Positions 42,238 to 51,646 of a DNA stretch of 64,000 bases are shown one piece after another. The translations under genes were made by a program, and so were the position numbers. The first letter of the stretch is position 1. The number at the start of each line of letters is the position of its first letter. Origin of the DNA: Anaerolineales bacterium (GTDB lineage Bacteria > Chloroflexota > Anaerolineae > Anaerolineales > UBA11579). The notes under the pieces were generated by a model that saw only the letters and a list, made by a program, of their open reading frames with translations, was not told where the DNA came from and did not search any database. The stretch is from NCBI GenBank assembly GCA_019637675.1, contig JAHBVE010000001.1, positions 310,001 through 374,000 on the forward strand. Reading direction: 5' to 3'.

Positions 42238-43725
42238 ATGCAAGTTATTCAAAGTTTAAGCAAGCTCTTGCGGCTCAGCCGCGCCGGAGACATCTCAGAG
42301 GAGTTGCGTTCGCGCTACTTCGGGCTGGTTTTTTGGGTCATTGTCATCATGATCCCGCTGGGCTGGGCCTTCAGCGGGCGCATTGTGGAGGCGACTCCCT
42401 TTGTGCGCACCGTGCAGGTGTTCAGCTTCGTATTCCTGATCCTGGTCTGGCTGCTGTGGCAGCGCGGCCGCATTACGCTGGCAACCAATCTGGTGGTGTG
42501 GGTCTTCTGGGCTCTGGCCACCGGCGTAGTGCTGATCGAAGCCAGCACAAACAACATCTGGCTGGTGCCGCAATTCCTGCTGATCGTGCTGACCCGCCTG
42601 CTGTTGAGCGGGCGGGTTGCCATCTTCATGGCGCTGCTCACGCTAGTGCTGGATATCCTCATCTTTGCGCTCTCGCTGCACCTTTATCTGCCTCCGTATC
42701 TTTCCCAGATGGCGCAAAACACCGAGTGGACTCCGTTGGTGATCAGCTTCATCTCGTTGGTCTTCATCTTCCTGCTGGGCGACCTAGTGCTACGCGACAG
42801 CCTGGCCGAGGCGCGCCGCAACGAAGGCCGCTACCGCTCGCTGTTCACCCGCACCAACGACGCCGTATTCCTGATCGACCCGCGCTTGCGCTATTTGGAA
42901 GTGAACGAGCAGGGCGCGGCACTGCTGGGCTATTCTCCGGAGGAGCTGGTGGGCAAGCCGATGGCAGAGGTGATCGCGCCCACCGAGCTGACGGCGATGA
43001 AGGCCAACTTCTCACGCTTGCAGCGCGAGGGCGTGCTGCCGCTGTTCGAGCGCACCATGATCCGCAAGGATGGCAGCCGCATCATCACCGAGATCAGTAT
43101 CACCCTGGTGAGCGATGAGCTGGGCCAACCGCTGTACCACCAGAGCGTGGTGCGCGACATCACGGAGCGCAAGCGCCTGGAGGACCAGCTGCGCTATTCG
43201 CTGGAGGAGATGCAGGCGTTGGCGATGCAAGACCCGCTGACCGGGCTGCTCAACCGCCGCGCCGTCACCGAGCACGCCGAGGCGGAATGGTTCCGCGCCC
43301 AGCGCGAGACCCGCCCGTTGTGCCTGGTGCTGATCGACCTCGACAATCTGAAGGTTATCAACGATACCCAGGGCCATGCGGTAGGGGACAAGGTCATCCT
43401 GGAGCTGGCGCGCTGCATCAAGATCCAAAAGCGGCGCTACGACTGGAGCGGGCGCTGGGGCGGCGACGAATTCCTGCTGGTGCTGCCCGGCACGACGCTG
43501 AGCGAAGCGGGCGATGTGGCCGAGCGCATCCGCAACCAGTACACCAGCAGCCCGCTGGTGCTGGAAACCGGCGAGGATGCTTCGCTCAGCATGGGGGTGG
43601 CCTGCTATTCCGGCCGGCGCGGGGATGAGATCGAGCTGTCCCGCCTGCTTAGCCAGGCGGATGCGGCGCTATATACGGCCAAGCAGTCTGGCAAGAATCA
43701 GGTCCAGTTGTACCGAGACTCGTGA
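42238..43725 (+). CDS. Diguanylate cyclase with membrane and PAS domains
   Basis: A 495-residue paralogue of the preceding protein. About six membrane helices (residues 25-185), a PAS domain (about 195-315, TNDAVFLIDPRLRYLEVNEQGA), then GGDEF (about 325-495) with GRWGGDEFLLVLPG and an I-site RRYD five residues before it. There is no GAF domain. Both cyclases share almost the same GGDEF core, consistent with tandem duplication, and could respond to different membrane signals. A terminator follows. Confidence 0.95.
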   Translation: MQVIQSLSKLLRLSRAGDISEELRSRYFGLVFWVIVIMIPLGWAFSGRIVEATPFVRTVQVFSFVFLILVWLLWQRGRITLATNLVVWVFWALATGVVLIEASTNNIWLVPQFLLIVLTRLLLSGRVAIFMALLTLVLDILIFALSLHLYLPPYLSQMAQNTEWTPLVISFISLVFIFLLGDLVLRDSLAEARRNEGRYRSLFTRTNDAVFLIDPRLRYLEVNEQGAALLGYSPEELVGKPMAEVIAPTELTAMKANFSRLQREGVLPLFERTMIRKDGSRIITEISITLVSDELGQPLYHQSVVRDITERKRLEDQLRYSLEEMQALAMQDPLTGLLNRRAVTEHAEAEWFRAQRETRPLCLVLIDLDNLKVINDTQGHAVGDKVILELARCIKIQKRRYDWSGRWGGDEFLLVLPGTTLSEAGDVAERIRNQYTSSPLVLETGEDASLSMGVACYSGRRGDEIELSRLLSQADAALYTAKQSGKNQVQLYRDS

Positions 43726-43745
43726 GCGGAGAGGCTTGTTAAGCA

Positions 43746-43774
43746 AAGAAGCCGGGCAATTGCCCGGCTTCTTT
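43746..43774. terminator. Intrinsic terminator after second diguanylate cyclase
   Basis: AAGAAGCCGGGC-AATT-GCCCGGCTTCTT followed by TAATG; 12-bp stem. It also lies 17 bp beyond the stop of a short open remnant on the minus strand. Confidence 0.85.
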
Positions 43775-43791
43775 AATGAGGACGACTTCGC

Positions 43792-43881
43792 TTACTTCTT
43801 GTCGGTGAAGGCGCCCAGCAGGCCGCCTGCGCCACCCAGGATACCGGCCAGGCCGGCGCGGCAGTTGCGCAGGCGGGCGTG
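43792..43881 (-). pseudogene. Remnant of a small gene (C-terminus only)
   Basis: A 29-codon open stretch on the minus strand ending AGILGGAGGLLGAFTDKK and a stop. It has an in-frame stop (43882-43884) at its other end and no start codon. The Gly/Leu-rich, natural-looking C-terminus next to a terminator suggests the end of a lost small gene. It may be chance. Confidence 0.25.
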
Positions 43882-43918
43882 CTATAGTATGGCCTGTTTG
43901 TGTAGCCTGGAGACTGAT

Positions 43919-44548
43919 TTGAAGACACGTGTACTTGCTTCATTGATATTTGTACTGTTTGCTGCCGTGGCCTGCGCTCCGCAGGCGGAGGCGAAAGCCG
44001 AGCCTACCCGGGTGCCCTTTCTGATGGCGGGTGGCTATTTCCTGAACGCACCACAAGATTTCCTGCTCCTGCCGGAGCTGACCGGCGGCGCGTATACGCC
44101 GATGAGCGCCGGCACCGAGTCGCCCAACAGCCGGATCCTGGAGCTGCGTGCCGACGGGCAGGAGTACATTGCCGCTACCGGCCGCCTGGTTGGCTGGCAG
44201 CGCCAGCTCGACCGGCAGTCTGGCGACGGCCCGCTGTATCTGGTGAACGTGGTCAATATCTACGAGACCGCCGATGGCCCGCTGACGGTGCTGAGTCGTG
44301 AGTGGCACGCGGATGTATGGAGCCGCCTGGACAGCGGCGAGCTGACCCTGCTCGACGATCTGCCTGGCGTAGAGGCAGAGCATCTGGTGTGGCAGGACTC
44401 GGCGGGCGGCATCGGGGTCGAGATCGCCTATCACAATCTGTACATCCTGCTCACCGGGCCGAGCGAGAACGGCGCGGACCAGTATGGCTTCTTCGCCGAG
44501 TTGGTGCCGGTGTATCTTGAATGGATACAAGCCGGGGAGACCCAGTAA
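43919..44548 (+). CDS. Putative lipoprotein, unknown function
   Basis: A 209-residue lipoprotein. TTG at 43919 follows GGAG by 8 nt and gives the clean signal KTRVLASLIFVLFAAVACAP with a lipobox; an ATG at 43889 adds ten residues but sits at the presumed -10 (TATAGT, 43884). The mature part is beta-rich with PFLMAGGYFLNAP near its start and an IYETADGPLTVLSREW middle, and shows no known catalytic motif. It is a monocistronic gene closed by a palindromic terminator. Confidence 0.7.
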   Translation: MKTRVLASLIFVLFAAVACAPQAEAKAEPTRVPFLMAGGYFLNAPQDFLLLPELTGGAYTPMSAGTESPNSRILELRADGQEYIAATGRLVGWQRQLDRQSGDGPLYLVNVVNIYETADGPLTVLSREWHADVWSRLDSGELTLLDDLPGVEAEHLVWQDSAGGIGVEIAYHNLYILLTGPSENGADQYGFFAELVPVYLEWIQAGETQ

Positions 44549-44553
44549 ACAAA

Positions 44554-44583
44554 AAAAACCGCTGCGTACGCAGCGGTTTTTTT
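44554..44583. terminator. Bidirectional terminator
   Basis: AAAAACCGCTGC-GTAC-centred palindrome GCAGCGGTTTTT with A- and T-runs, between convergent genes. Confidence 0.92.
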
Positions 44584-44586
44584 ATC

Positions 44587-45063
44587 TTATGCGTCCAGCC
44601 GCAGGATGAGCTCGTCGACATCCGCATTGCGGATGTCGGAGAAAGCGCGCTCTTCGCCGACCAGGCGGAAGCCGCACTTCTCCAGGACACGGATGGAGCC
44701 GATGTTGTCTTTGACGGCGCGTGCCCCAAGCGGGCGCTCAGTGTACTCTTGCAGGAACAGGCGCAGCGCCTGGGTGGCGATGCCACGGCCCCAGTGCTGG
44801 CGTGCGATCCAATACGAGATCTCGTTCTCGTCAAACATGACGAATTTGGCGATGTTGCCCACGACTTCACCATCCGCCAGAATGGTGCGGTTCACCGAGT
44901 CGGGCAGGGCCAGGATGCGCTCCCAGCGGGCGGTGTGAGCGGCCTCGTCGAGCGCGTGGGACGTGCCGAAGGCGGCCATGTGCCGCGAAACCTCATCGGC
45001 CTGATGGATAAGCAGGGTGGGGTAATCGGCAGGCTCGACCGGACGCAGGGTCACATTGACCAT
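44587..45063 (-). CDS. GNAT acetyltransferase, RimJ/RimL-like
   Basis: A 158-residue N-acetyltransferase of the GNAT superfamily. LRPVEPADYPTLL begins it, the acetyl-CoA loop reads YWIARQHWGRGIATQALRLFL, and DNIGSIRVLEKCGFRLVGEE is the C-terminal motif of the RimJ/RimL subgroup. Target unknown (ribosomal protein N-termini or small molecules). TGCTATGAT, an extended -10, ends 6 nt before the ATG at 45063, so it appears leaderless. Confidence 0.9.
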   Translation of the reverse strand: MVNVTLRPVEPADYPTLLIHQADEVSRHMAAFGTSHALDEAAHTARWERILALPDSVNRTILADGEVVGNIAKFVMFDENEISYWIARQHWGRGIATQALRLFLQEYTERPLGARAVKDNIGSIRVLEKCGFRLVGEERAFSDIRNADVDELILRLDA

Positions 45064-45082
45064 CGTGAAATCATAGCAATAA

Positions 45083-45108
45083 AAAAACCCGCCTAGCGGC
45101 GGGTTTTT
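45083..45108. terminator. Terminator overlapping a stop codon
   Basis: AAAAACCCGCC-TAGC-GGCGGGTTTTT. The TAG of the Pr6Pr gene (minus strand) lies in the loop, so the last codons of the gene form one stem arm. Confidence 0.85.
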
Positions 45109-45794
45109 GTTCTGGCAGTCTTCTTGGCTGCTTTCTTGGTAACTTTCTTGGCTGCCTTTTTGGCAACTTTACTTGCACTTGGCTTGGCCTTTGCCACGGC
45201 GGTTTTGGGCGTGATCTTCAGCACGATCCAACTGAAGAAGAGGAACAGGCCGGTGATACCTACACTGTACAGTGCCACGCCGCTATAGCCGCCCTGCTCA
45301 ATGGGGTTGAGGAAGCCATACGGATACCAGTTGGCCAGCGGGCCGCGCAGCAAGGTGTAGGCTAGGTAACCCAGCGGGAACAGCAGCCAGTAGGCCCACA
45401 CGTTCTTGGGCAGCTTCTGCTGCGGCGGCCACACCAGCCAGTCCACCAGGGCCATGATGGGATTGACGTAGTGCACCACCAGGTTGCTCCACGAGTAGAG
45501 CGACTCGATGCTGCTGCGCAGCATGACCTCGTAGACCAAGCCCACCACAAGGATGAAGACCACCGAGCCGCCGCGCAGCATCTCTTGCTTGACGCTGGGC
45601 TGGCGGTTCTGGATCAGTGTCCATGCGCCGCTGAAGTACACGAACACCAGAATGATGTTGGTGAGGTTGGTGAAGTAGCTGAAGAAATTGGCCGGGCTGC
45701 CGCCGCTGCCCAGGTTGAACTGCCTGATCAGCGCGGCTACCGTGGCTACTCCCAAAATAAGACGTATTGCGATGATGAGTTTGCGTTTATCCAT
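45093..45794 (-). CDS. Pr6Pr-family membrane protein with Lys-rich tail
   Basis: A 233-residue membrane protein with six predicted helices, matching the Pr6Pr (FAR-17a/AIG1-like) family: LIIAIRLILGVATVAALI, FFSYFTNLTNIILVFVYF, LVVHYVNPIMALVDWLVW and GPLANWYPYGFLNP. The last 35 residues are histone-like (KVAKKAAKKVTKKAAKKTARTKTRR), which is not part of the family core and could bind nucleic acid or anionic lipid. ATG at 45794 is used; TACAAT ends 7 nt upstream. The stop codon sits inside a terminator. Confidence 0.85.
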   Translation of the reverse strand: MDKRKLIIAIRLILGVATVAALIRQFNLGSGGSPANFFSYFTNLTNIILVFVYFSGAWTLIQNRQPSVKQEMLRGGSVVFILVVGLVYEVMLRSSIESLYSWSNLVVHYVNPIMALVDWLVWPPQQKLPKNVWAYWLLFPLGYLAYTLLRGPLANWYPYGFLNPIEQGGYSGVALYSVGITGLFLFFSWIVLKITPKTAVAKAKPSASKVAKKAAKKVTKKAAKKTARTKTRR

Positions 45795-45850
45795 GCCCCG
45801 CATTGTAGATGATGTTGGCATGCGCAGGCAATCCCTGAAAACAGGCTGGC

Positions 45851-47293
45851 TTACCTGCGCCCCAGGCTCATGAAGGGACTGGGGCGGCGGATGGGTGCTT
45901 CACTGCGCGGCGGGATGTAACTGCTGGCGACGTGCAGCATCCAGGCCACCGCGTCGAGCGTGTCATCATGCTCGCCGTCAGGCCAGCGCAGCCACTCCTC
46001 GCGGAAGGCGCGCAGGAAGGGAGTCTCGACATCCGCCACCCAGGCGCGGCTGCTCTGGAACAGCGGGGCCATGCCGGCCTCGAAGCGGCGGCCCTTGGTC
46101 TTGCCGCCCGGGTGCAGGCGCATGAGCGGCAGCCGGGAGGTGCGCAGTAACAGGTGATAGAACTCCTCGCCTTTGCCTACTGCTTCGACCCCAATCATGT
46201 GGGTGGAGGGATAGCGCTCGGCGAGGGCGTGCAGCTGGTGCTCGGCTTCGCCCTGGCTGATGCGGGCGCGGTAGCCATCCACCAGGATGATGCCGCCGCC
46301 GGGTTTCAGGCGGCCGATGGCGACGGCGAAATAATCCCGCGTGCGGCCGCGCAGTGCATCCGCCGTGCTGGCATAGTCCACGCCCATCACGACGGGCCAG
46401 TCCATATCGATCTTCTCGTGCGGATAGGGTTGCAGCCATTCGGGCCGCAGGTGCAAACCTTCAGCCGCTTTGAGGTCGAGCAGGTACATGCGGGCGAACT
46501 CGGCTTCGCCGGTCAGCTGGCGTAGTTTGCGGATGCTGCCAGCCGGGAACTTGTGCGCCCACTGCGAACGGCCGCGGCGCAGGATGGGCGTGCTGGCGGT
46601 TTTGAAGCGCCGCGTGGCGATCAGCGTAGCCAGGGCATCATTGCTGCGCCAGGGCGTGCCGACCACCAGCTGCCAGGTGTGCGGCGTCACGGTGGGCAGG
46701 ATGGTGCCGGTCAGGATCTTGATGACGGTCTGCAGCTCGCGGGCTGAGCGGGTGTTGCTCTCGTCGTGAATGTCATCAATGAGCAGCAGGCCAGTGGGAT
46801 GCTTGCCGATGATGGCGCGTGACTTGTAGCCCAGGCCCAGCAGGGTCGGGTCTTTGCCTTTCTCCTGGGCGCAGATGGCGCGCCAGGCGGCATAGTCGCT
46901 TGTGGTGTCTTTGACCTCGTAGCCCGCCGCGCCCCAGCTCACCTTGCGGTCAGGCTTCAGGTGGCCGAAGGCGCTCTTCCAGCCCGCATTGTGCTGGATC
47001 AGTTCGGCCACCTGGGCAGCCGTGTCGCGGGCCGCCTGGCCCCCGGCCTGGATGATGAGATGGCTCTTGTGCGGCTGCTGGCCGATGCGGAAGGCGGTGA
47101 AGGCGATGCTGAGCGTGGTGGTTTTGCTGGAGCCGCGGAACGCCATCACCACCAGGCCTTTGCCCGCGGCGCGGGCGGTATACAGCGGCCGGATCCAATC
47201 CCGCAGGGCGTGGGTCGGCAGCGCCCGCTGGTAGAGCATGTAATAGAAGCGCGCAAAGCCCTCTGCGCTGTCTGGCAGTTTGACCGTTTCCAT
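45851..47293 (-). CDS. Phage terminase large subunit, orphan
   Basis: A 480-residue TerL-like protein. The N-terminal ATPase has a Walker A variant (MAFRGSSKTTTLS), a Walker B (GLLLIDDIHDES) and a coupling region LVVGTPWRS. The C-terminal RNase-H-like nuclease has Asp residues in VVMGVDYASTADA and in DGEHDDTLDAVAWML. All motifs look intact. TerL pumps DNA into phage heads with portal and small terminase; no terS, capsid or tail genes are adjacent, and a portal-like gene is 10 kb away. GGGGGAAAC precedes the ATG. A bulged stem (CCTGTGG ... CCACAGG, 47310-47341) lies upstream. Confidence 0.87.
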   Translation of the reverse strand: METVKLPDSAEGFARFYYMLYQRALPTHALRDWIRPLYTARAAGKGLVVMAFRGSSKTTTLSIAFTAFRIGQQPHKSHLIIQAGGQAARDTAAQVAELIQHNAGWKSAFGHLKPDRKVSWGAAGYEVKDTTSDYAAWRAICAQEKGKDPTLLGLGYKSRAIIGKHPTGLLLIDDIHDESNTRSARELQTVIKILTGTILPTVTPHTWQLVVGTPWRSNDALATLIATRRFKTASTPILRRGRSQWAHKFPAGSIRKLRQLTGEAEFARMYLLDLKAAEGLHLRPEWLQPYPHEKIDMDWPVVMGVDYASTADALRGRTRDYFAVAIGRLKPGGGIILVDGYRARISQGEAEHQLHALAERYPSTHMIGVEAVGKGEEFYHLLLRTSRLPLMRLHPGGKTKGRRFEAGMAPLFQSSRAWVADVETPFLRAFREEWLRWPDGEHDDTLDAVAWMLHVASSYIPPRSEAPIRRPSPFMSLGRR

Positions 47294-47404
47294 GTTTCCC
47301 CCTGTGGCTACAAAGAACGCGGTCTCTCTAGTACCACAGGCTGGCTTTGCCCACGGGAATTGGCCGGTCGTATCAACCTGCTTGACGATGCAGGTGAGCT
47401 TAGG

Positions 47405-49492
47405 CTACTCGGGAATGCCCCAGATCGAGATTGAGGAACGCGTGACCGCCACAAGATTCATCCCATCTGTAGAGATGCTCATGCCGCGGATGGTTTGGCC
47501 GACGTCTACGCGTCCGATCTCTTCGAACCCATCAGTAGCATGGAAGCGAATTGAGCCTTCCTCGCAAGCCACGGCGATCACGGATTTATCGGCAGAGATG
47601 CCCACACCGCTGATCTCGCAATCGTAGGGGATGCGCTCGACTTCGGCATATTCGCCCAAGCGCACAATCCATACGTTCTTCGGCCCGGCGAACCCGGTTT
47701 CCGAGCGCGCTGGCGTAACCACGATGCTGCCATCGGGGGCGAAGGCGGGTTGAATACCGGGGCAATAGATGGTGAGCTTGTCCATCACCAACTGCCAGCG
47801 GTCAGGGTTTTGGATGTAGAAGTTGCCGTTGGATGCGCTGTTGCCATTTTCTGCAACGCAATAAGTATGCAGACGCGCATCTGGCGGCAGGAAGGCGTTG
47901 TCGAAAAGGCCGAGCCCCCAAGAGCCATAGCCGCGTATGTACTTGGCTAGTAGCGTGCCGGTTTCATAGTTGATGACATATGATTCCACCAGGCGCGAAT
48001 CGCCGGCCACGATCAGCTCGTAGTAGAGGATCTTGTGGTCGGTATCCAGGGCCACCGGGTACAGCACGGTGGATGAGGTGTCCTGATAGTCTGTACTGTA
48101 GATGACCGGGAAGCGATCAGAATTGCCGTTGTAGATGACGAACTTTGAGCCGGTCAGCTTGTAGGCATGATATTTACCGTTGGCGGCAAACATACCGGAG
48201 AGTTGGTCTTCATACCGGTAACTGATCGCCAGGCGGGTGCCGTAGCACACCATACGCTGCAGCTCACTAAAGACGCACTCTTTTGAATCCATGCGGCCTA
48301 TTTGCAGGAATAAATTCTGGTTGCTGTATCCCCTGAAGAACAGCTCTTGATCCCAGGTGGCGTAGGAGCGCGGGTTGGTGATGAATTCGGGGCTGCCGTC
48401 CAGGTGAAAGAACAGCTCGCGTCCGGCGGCTTCCACTCTGCGATTGTCGAGGCTGCTGCGGCTGAACAGGAACCAGCCTTCGGTGGGGCAGTGCCACATC
48501 GAAACCGCCCGCTCGCGGGTAGCGAGGTAGCGGTCATCCGGACTGAAGACGGGCTTGTTGCGCGGCCCGCCGCCATCTCCACCAGTGCATTCGGGATGCA
48601 AGGTGTGCTCGACCTCGCCCGTTGCCAGGTCCCAGATGTTGAGTTCAACTTCCATGAAGGCAAACTTTTCTTCACTGTTGGAGAAGCCCCAGCTGTTGCC
48701 GCTGGCCTGATAGGTCATGGGCCGGAACTCAGGCCGGATCGTCAGCACCAGTTCCTCGGTGGTCAGGTCCCACACGCGCAGGAAATTGTCGATTTGGGCG
48801 GCAATGTACTTTCCATTGCGGGAAAGCTCTGGTGCATAGCCGTGAATGGCGGTGTAGCCGCCCAGCCACTCGTATGAGATCTCGTTGGTGTCCAGGTCCA
48901 ATACAAAGAAGCGGCGTTGGGTGGAGAAGGCGAGCTGGTTGCTGTCTGCCGAAAGCGCCGCGGTGGCGTCTTGCATGTTGAATTCTCTGGTCAGGTCACG
49001 GATCTCTTTGGTTTGCAAATTGACCAGGAAGGTTTGATCCACCAGAGCCCAGACGCCGTCAGATGTGACCTGCAGGTCCATCTTGTAGGTCTGCCAATAG
49101 TATTCCGGAGAGAAATGGAACTCGTCTTGAGGATGTTTTTCGCCGTTCTCAAAGACGAACAAACCGTCAAAATCACGCACCAGCACCAGCTGGCCGTCCT
49201 GGGCCGTGCGCACGACGGAGTTGAGCTTGCCGGTGAAGTGGGCGACTTCGACGACATCGCCAATATTTTCGGCCGTGATGGGCTGCGCCAGTTTGGGGAT
49301 GGACGAGCCCCAGCTCACCGGCAGCACCAGCGGGGTGGGAGTAGGCGTGGGGCTGGGGGTGGCGGTGGGAGTGTTGGTGGGCGCCGAGGTGGCGGTGGCA
49401 GTTGTTTCAGGTGTGAGGGTCGAGGCGGCTGGAGCGCTCTGGCAGGCTGCCAGCAGGACGCCCAGGATCAGCAAGGATGTGTGCAATCTCAC
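47405..49492 (-). CDS. Beta-propeller lipoprotein
   Basis: A 695-residue lipoprotein. GTG at 49492 follows a strong GGGAGG and gives a clean signal (VRLHTSLLILGVLLAACQ). A TPTPSPTPTPTP linker follows, then about six to seven WD-like/propeller blades, for example LAFSTQRRFFVLDLDTNEIS, YIAAQIDNFLRVWDLTTEELV, LNIWDLATGEV, and at the end IAVACEEGSIRFHATDGFEEIG and LVAVTRSSISIWGIPE. It is probably a surface scaffold or binding protein. An in-frame ATG at 49549 is less likely because it has no ribosome-binding site and delays the signal. Confidence 0.85.
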   Translation of the reverse strand: MRLHTSLLILGVLLAACQSAPAASTLTPETTATATSAPTNTPTATPSPTPTPTPLVLPVSWGSSIPKLAQPITAENIGDVVEVAHFTGKLNSVVRTAQDGQLVLVRDFDGLFVFENGEKHPQDEFHFSPEYYWQTYKMDLQVTSDGVWALVDQTFLVNLQTKEIRDLTREFNMQDATAALSADSNQLAFSTQRRFFVLDLDTNEISYEWLGGYTAIHGYAPELSRNGKYIAAQIDNFLRVWDLTTEELVLTIRPEFRPMTYQASGNSWGFSNSEEKFAFMEVELNIWDLATGEVEHTLHPECTGGDGGGPRNKPVFSPDDRYLATRERAVSMWHCPTEGWFLFSRSSLDNRRVEAAGRELFFHLDGSPEFITNPRSYATWDQELFFRGYSNQNLFLQIGRMDSKECVFSELQRMVCYGTRLAISYRYEDQLSGMFAANGKYHAYKLTGSKFVIYNGNSDRFPVIYSTDYQDTSSTVLYPVALDTDHKILYYELIVAGDSRLVESYVINYETGTLLAKYIRGYGSWGLGLFDNAFLPPDARLHTYCVAENGNSASNGNFYIQNPDRWQLVMDKLTIYCPGIQPAFAPDGSIVVTPARSETGFAGPKNVWIVRLGEYAEVERIPYDCEISGVGISADKSVIAVACEEGSIRFHATDGFEEIGRVDVGQTIRGMSISTDGMNLVAVTRSSISIWGIPE

Positions 49493-49506
49493 GAATTTCC
49501 TCCCGG

Positions 49507-49535
49507 TTGCAGAGTGCGTTCTTGGTTGATATAAT
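49507..49535 (+). promoter_or_regulatory. Promoter of typA
   Basis: TTGCAG (49507-49512), 17-bp spacer, TATAAT (49530-49535), leading to a short leader with GGAAGA before the ATG at 49592. Confidence 0.72.
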
Positions 49536-49591
49536 TTACCATTGCTCAAGGCCCTGCCACCGGTGGGGTCTTTTTAATGGGAAGACTAGTT

Positions 49592-51448
49592 ATGCAAACA
49601 CCTCGTACTGATCTTAGAAACATTGCCATCATCGCCCACGTTGACCACGGCAAGACCACCCTGGTGGATGGTTTGCTGCGCCAAGCGCGGGTGTTCCGTG
49701 AGAACCAGCAGGTAGCCGAACGGGTCATGGACTCAAATGACCTGGAGCGCGAGCGCGGCATCACCATCCTGGCTAAGAACACGGCCATCCAGATCATTGA
49801 CCCTGCCAACGGGCAGCCAGTCAAGATCAATATTGTGGATACGCCCGGCCACGCCGACTTTGGCGGCGAGGTGGAGCGCGTGATGAACATGGTGGACGGC
49901 GTGCTGCTGCTGGTGGACGCGGCCGAAGGCCCGCGCCCGCAAACCCGCTTCGTGCTGAAGAAAGCGCTGGAGATGGGGCTGCGCGCGATCGTGGTCATCA
50001 ACAAGGTGGACCGCCGCGGGGCAGATGTGACCCGCACCCTCAACGAGACCTTTGACCTGTTCGTAGACTTGGGCGCGACGGATGAGCAAGCCGAGTTCCC
50101 GGTCGTGTATGCCATCGGCACTGAGCAGCGCGCTGGCCTGACCCCTGACGTGGGGCCGGACCTGCAGCCGCTGTTCGAGACGATCTTGAAGGAAGTGCCG
50201 CCTCCAATAGTGGATGCGGACGCTCCGCTGCAGATGCTGGTCACTACTCTGGACTATGACAACTACCGCGGCCAGACCGCGATCGGCCGCATTTTTGCGG
50301 GCCGCATGAAGGTTAACCAGCCTGTGGCGCGCCTGACCCAGGACGGCAAGAACCTGCCCGAAGTGCTGCGCTACCTGTATCTGCAGGATGGCTTGCAGCG
50401 AGTGGAAGTGCAAGAGGCCAGCGCCGGCGACATCGTCGCCGTGGCGGGGCTGGAAGGCATCGCCATCGGCGAGACTCTGGCCGACCGCGAGCACCCGGTG
50501 GCGTTGCCCGGCATCACCGTCGAGGAACCGACCGTGCGCATGGCGTTCGGTGTGAACACATCACCGTTCGCCGGACGCGAAGGCAAGTGGGGCACCAGCC
50601 GCAAACTGCGTGAGCGCCTGTACAACGAGCTGCGCAGCAACCTTTCGCTACGCGTCGAGGATACTGACAGCGCCGATACCTTCATCGTCTCAGGCCGCGG
50701 TGAGCTGCATTTGGCGATCCTGATCGAGACCATGCGTCGCGAGGGTTTCGAGTTCCATGTAGCCCGCCCGGAGGTCATCCTCAAGACGGATGGCGAAGGC
50801 AACACGCTCGAGCCGTTCGAAGAAGTGCATATTGAGACCAGCCCGGAAAGCGCGGGTGTGGTGGTGGAGATGATGGGCAAGCGCCGCGGCGAGATGCAGC
50901 AGATGGTTGAAGGGCCAGGCGGCAGCACGCTGATGACCTTCGTCGTGCCGACCCGCGGGCTGCTCGGCTTCCGCCAGCAGTTCCTGACGGCTACGCGCGG
51001 CCGCGGCATCATGAACACCATCTTTGCCGGCTACCGCCCGGTGGCGGGCGCCATCACCTCGCGGGCGCGCGGCTCCCTGATCGCCTACGAGGGCGGCACG
51101 GCCGTGACGTACGGCTTGCGCGCCGCCGAGGAGCGCGGCATCCTCTTCATCGGGCCTGGCACCGAGGTCTACGCCGGCATGGTGGTGGGCGAGCAGCCGC
51201 GTGAAGGCGACCTGGAAGTCAATGTGTGCAAGACGAAGAAGCTCACCAGCGTGCGGGCCGACAGCCGCGGCGAGATCGAGCAGCGCCTGACCCCGCCGCG
51301 CGTGATGAGCCTGGACGAGTGCATCGAGCAGCTGGCTGACGACGAGTTGCTGGAAGTGACGCCGGAGAGTTTGCGCATCCGCAAGAAGATCCTGGATATG
51401 CACGTGCGCGGCCGTGAGGCCAAGCGCGCCAAGCTGGCGTTGGAATAG
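49592..51448 (+). CDS. typA: Ribosome-associated GTPase TypA/BipA
   Basis: A 618-residue translational GTPase involved in ribosome assembly and stress adaptation. G1 is [14 protein letters not shown]2 region ERERGITI, G3 [12 protein letters not shown]4 NKVD, and the C-terminal BipA-specific domain ([56 protein letters not shown]) is complete. ATG at 49592 is chosen because GGAAGA lies 7 nt upstream and [16 protein letters not shown] is family-like; the ATG at 49577 is in frame but overlaps that site. Monocistronic. Confidence 0.96.
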   Translation: MQTPRTDLRNIAIIAHVDHGKTTLVDGLLRQARVFRENQQVAERVMDSNDLERERGITILAKNTAIQIIDPANGQPVKINIVDTPGHADFGGEVERVMNMVDGVLLLVDAAEGPRPQTRFVLKKALEMGLRAIVVINKVDRRGADVTRTLNETFDLFVDLGATDEQAEFPVVYAIGTEQRAGLTPDVGPDLQPLFETILKEVPPPIVDADAPLQMLVTTLDYDNYRGQTAIGRIFAGRMKVNQPVARLTQDGKNLPEVLRYLYLQDGLQRVEVQEASAGDIVAVAGLEGIAIGETLADREHPVALPGITVEEPTVRMAFGVNTSPFAGREGKWGTSRKLRERLYNELRSNLSLRVEDTDSADTFIVSGRGELHLAILIETMRREGFEFHVARPEVILKTDGEGNTLEPFEEVHIETSPESAGVVVEMMGKRRGEMQQMVEGPGGSTLMTFVVPTRGLLGFRQQFLTATRGRGIMNTIFAGYRPVAGAITSRARGSLIAYEGGTAVTYGLRAAEERGILFIGPGTEVYAGMVVGEQPREGDLEVNVCKTKKLTSVRADSRGEIEQRLTPPRVMSLDECIEQLADDELLEVTPESLRIRKKILDMHVRGREAKRAKLALE

Positions 51449-51449
51449 T

Positions 51450-51485
51450 AAAAGGGCGGCCATATGGCCGCCCTTTTTTGTTCTA
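51450..51485 (+). terminator. Intrinsic terminator after typA
   Basis: AAAGGGCGGCCAT-ATGGCCGCCCTTTTTTG, a 26-bp palindrome with T-run, followed by TTCTA. A virtually identical copy ends the beta-helix protein at 55651. Confidence 0.92.
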
Positions 51486-51502
51486 AGTTCAGATTGCCCG
51501 AG

Positions 51503-51646
51503 TTATTGCCCTAGTTTTAGCGCATTCTTTACCAGCAGCAGTGCAGTGCGGAGCAGGATGCGCCAGCGCTGGGTGAGAGTAAGCTGTTGCCAGTTATTCC
51601 TTAGTTCGTTTAGATTGGCGAGCTCGTCTTGCTTTTGGTTTTTCAT
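51503..51646 (-). CDS. 47-residue protein overlapping the HTH gene
   Basis: MKNQKQDELANLNELRNNW, then QQLTLTQRWRILLRTALLLV and KNALKLGQ. It starts inside the 3' end of the HTH gene in another reading frame and ends downstream of it, in the gap before typA. The product is a polar N-terminus followed by a Leu-rich basic helix. GCGGGAC lies before the ATG. The frame is open over the whole overlap and ends with a natural hydrophilic tail, so it looks translated, but no homologue is known to me. Confidence 0.5.
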   Translation of the reverse strand: MKNQKQDELANLNELRNNWQQLTLTQRWRILLRTALLLVKNALKLGQ

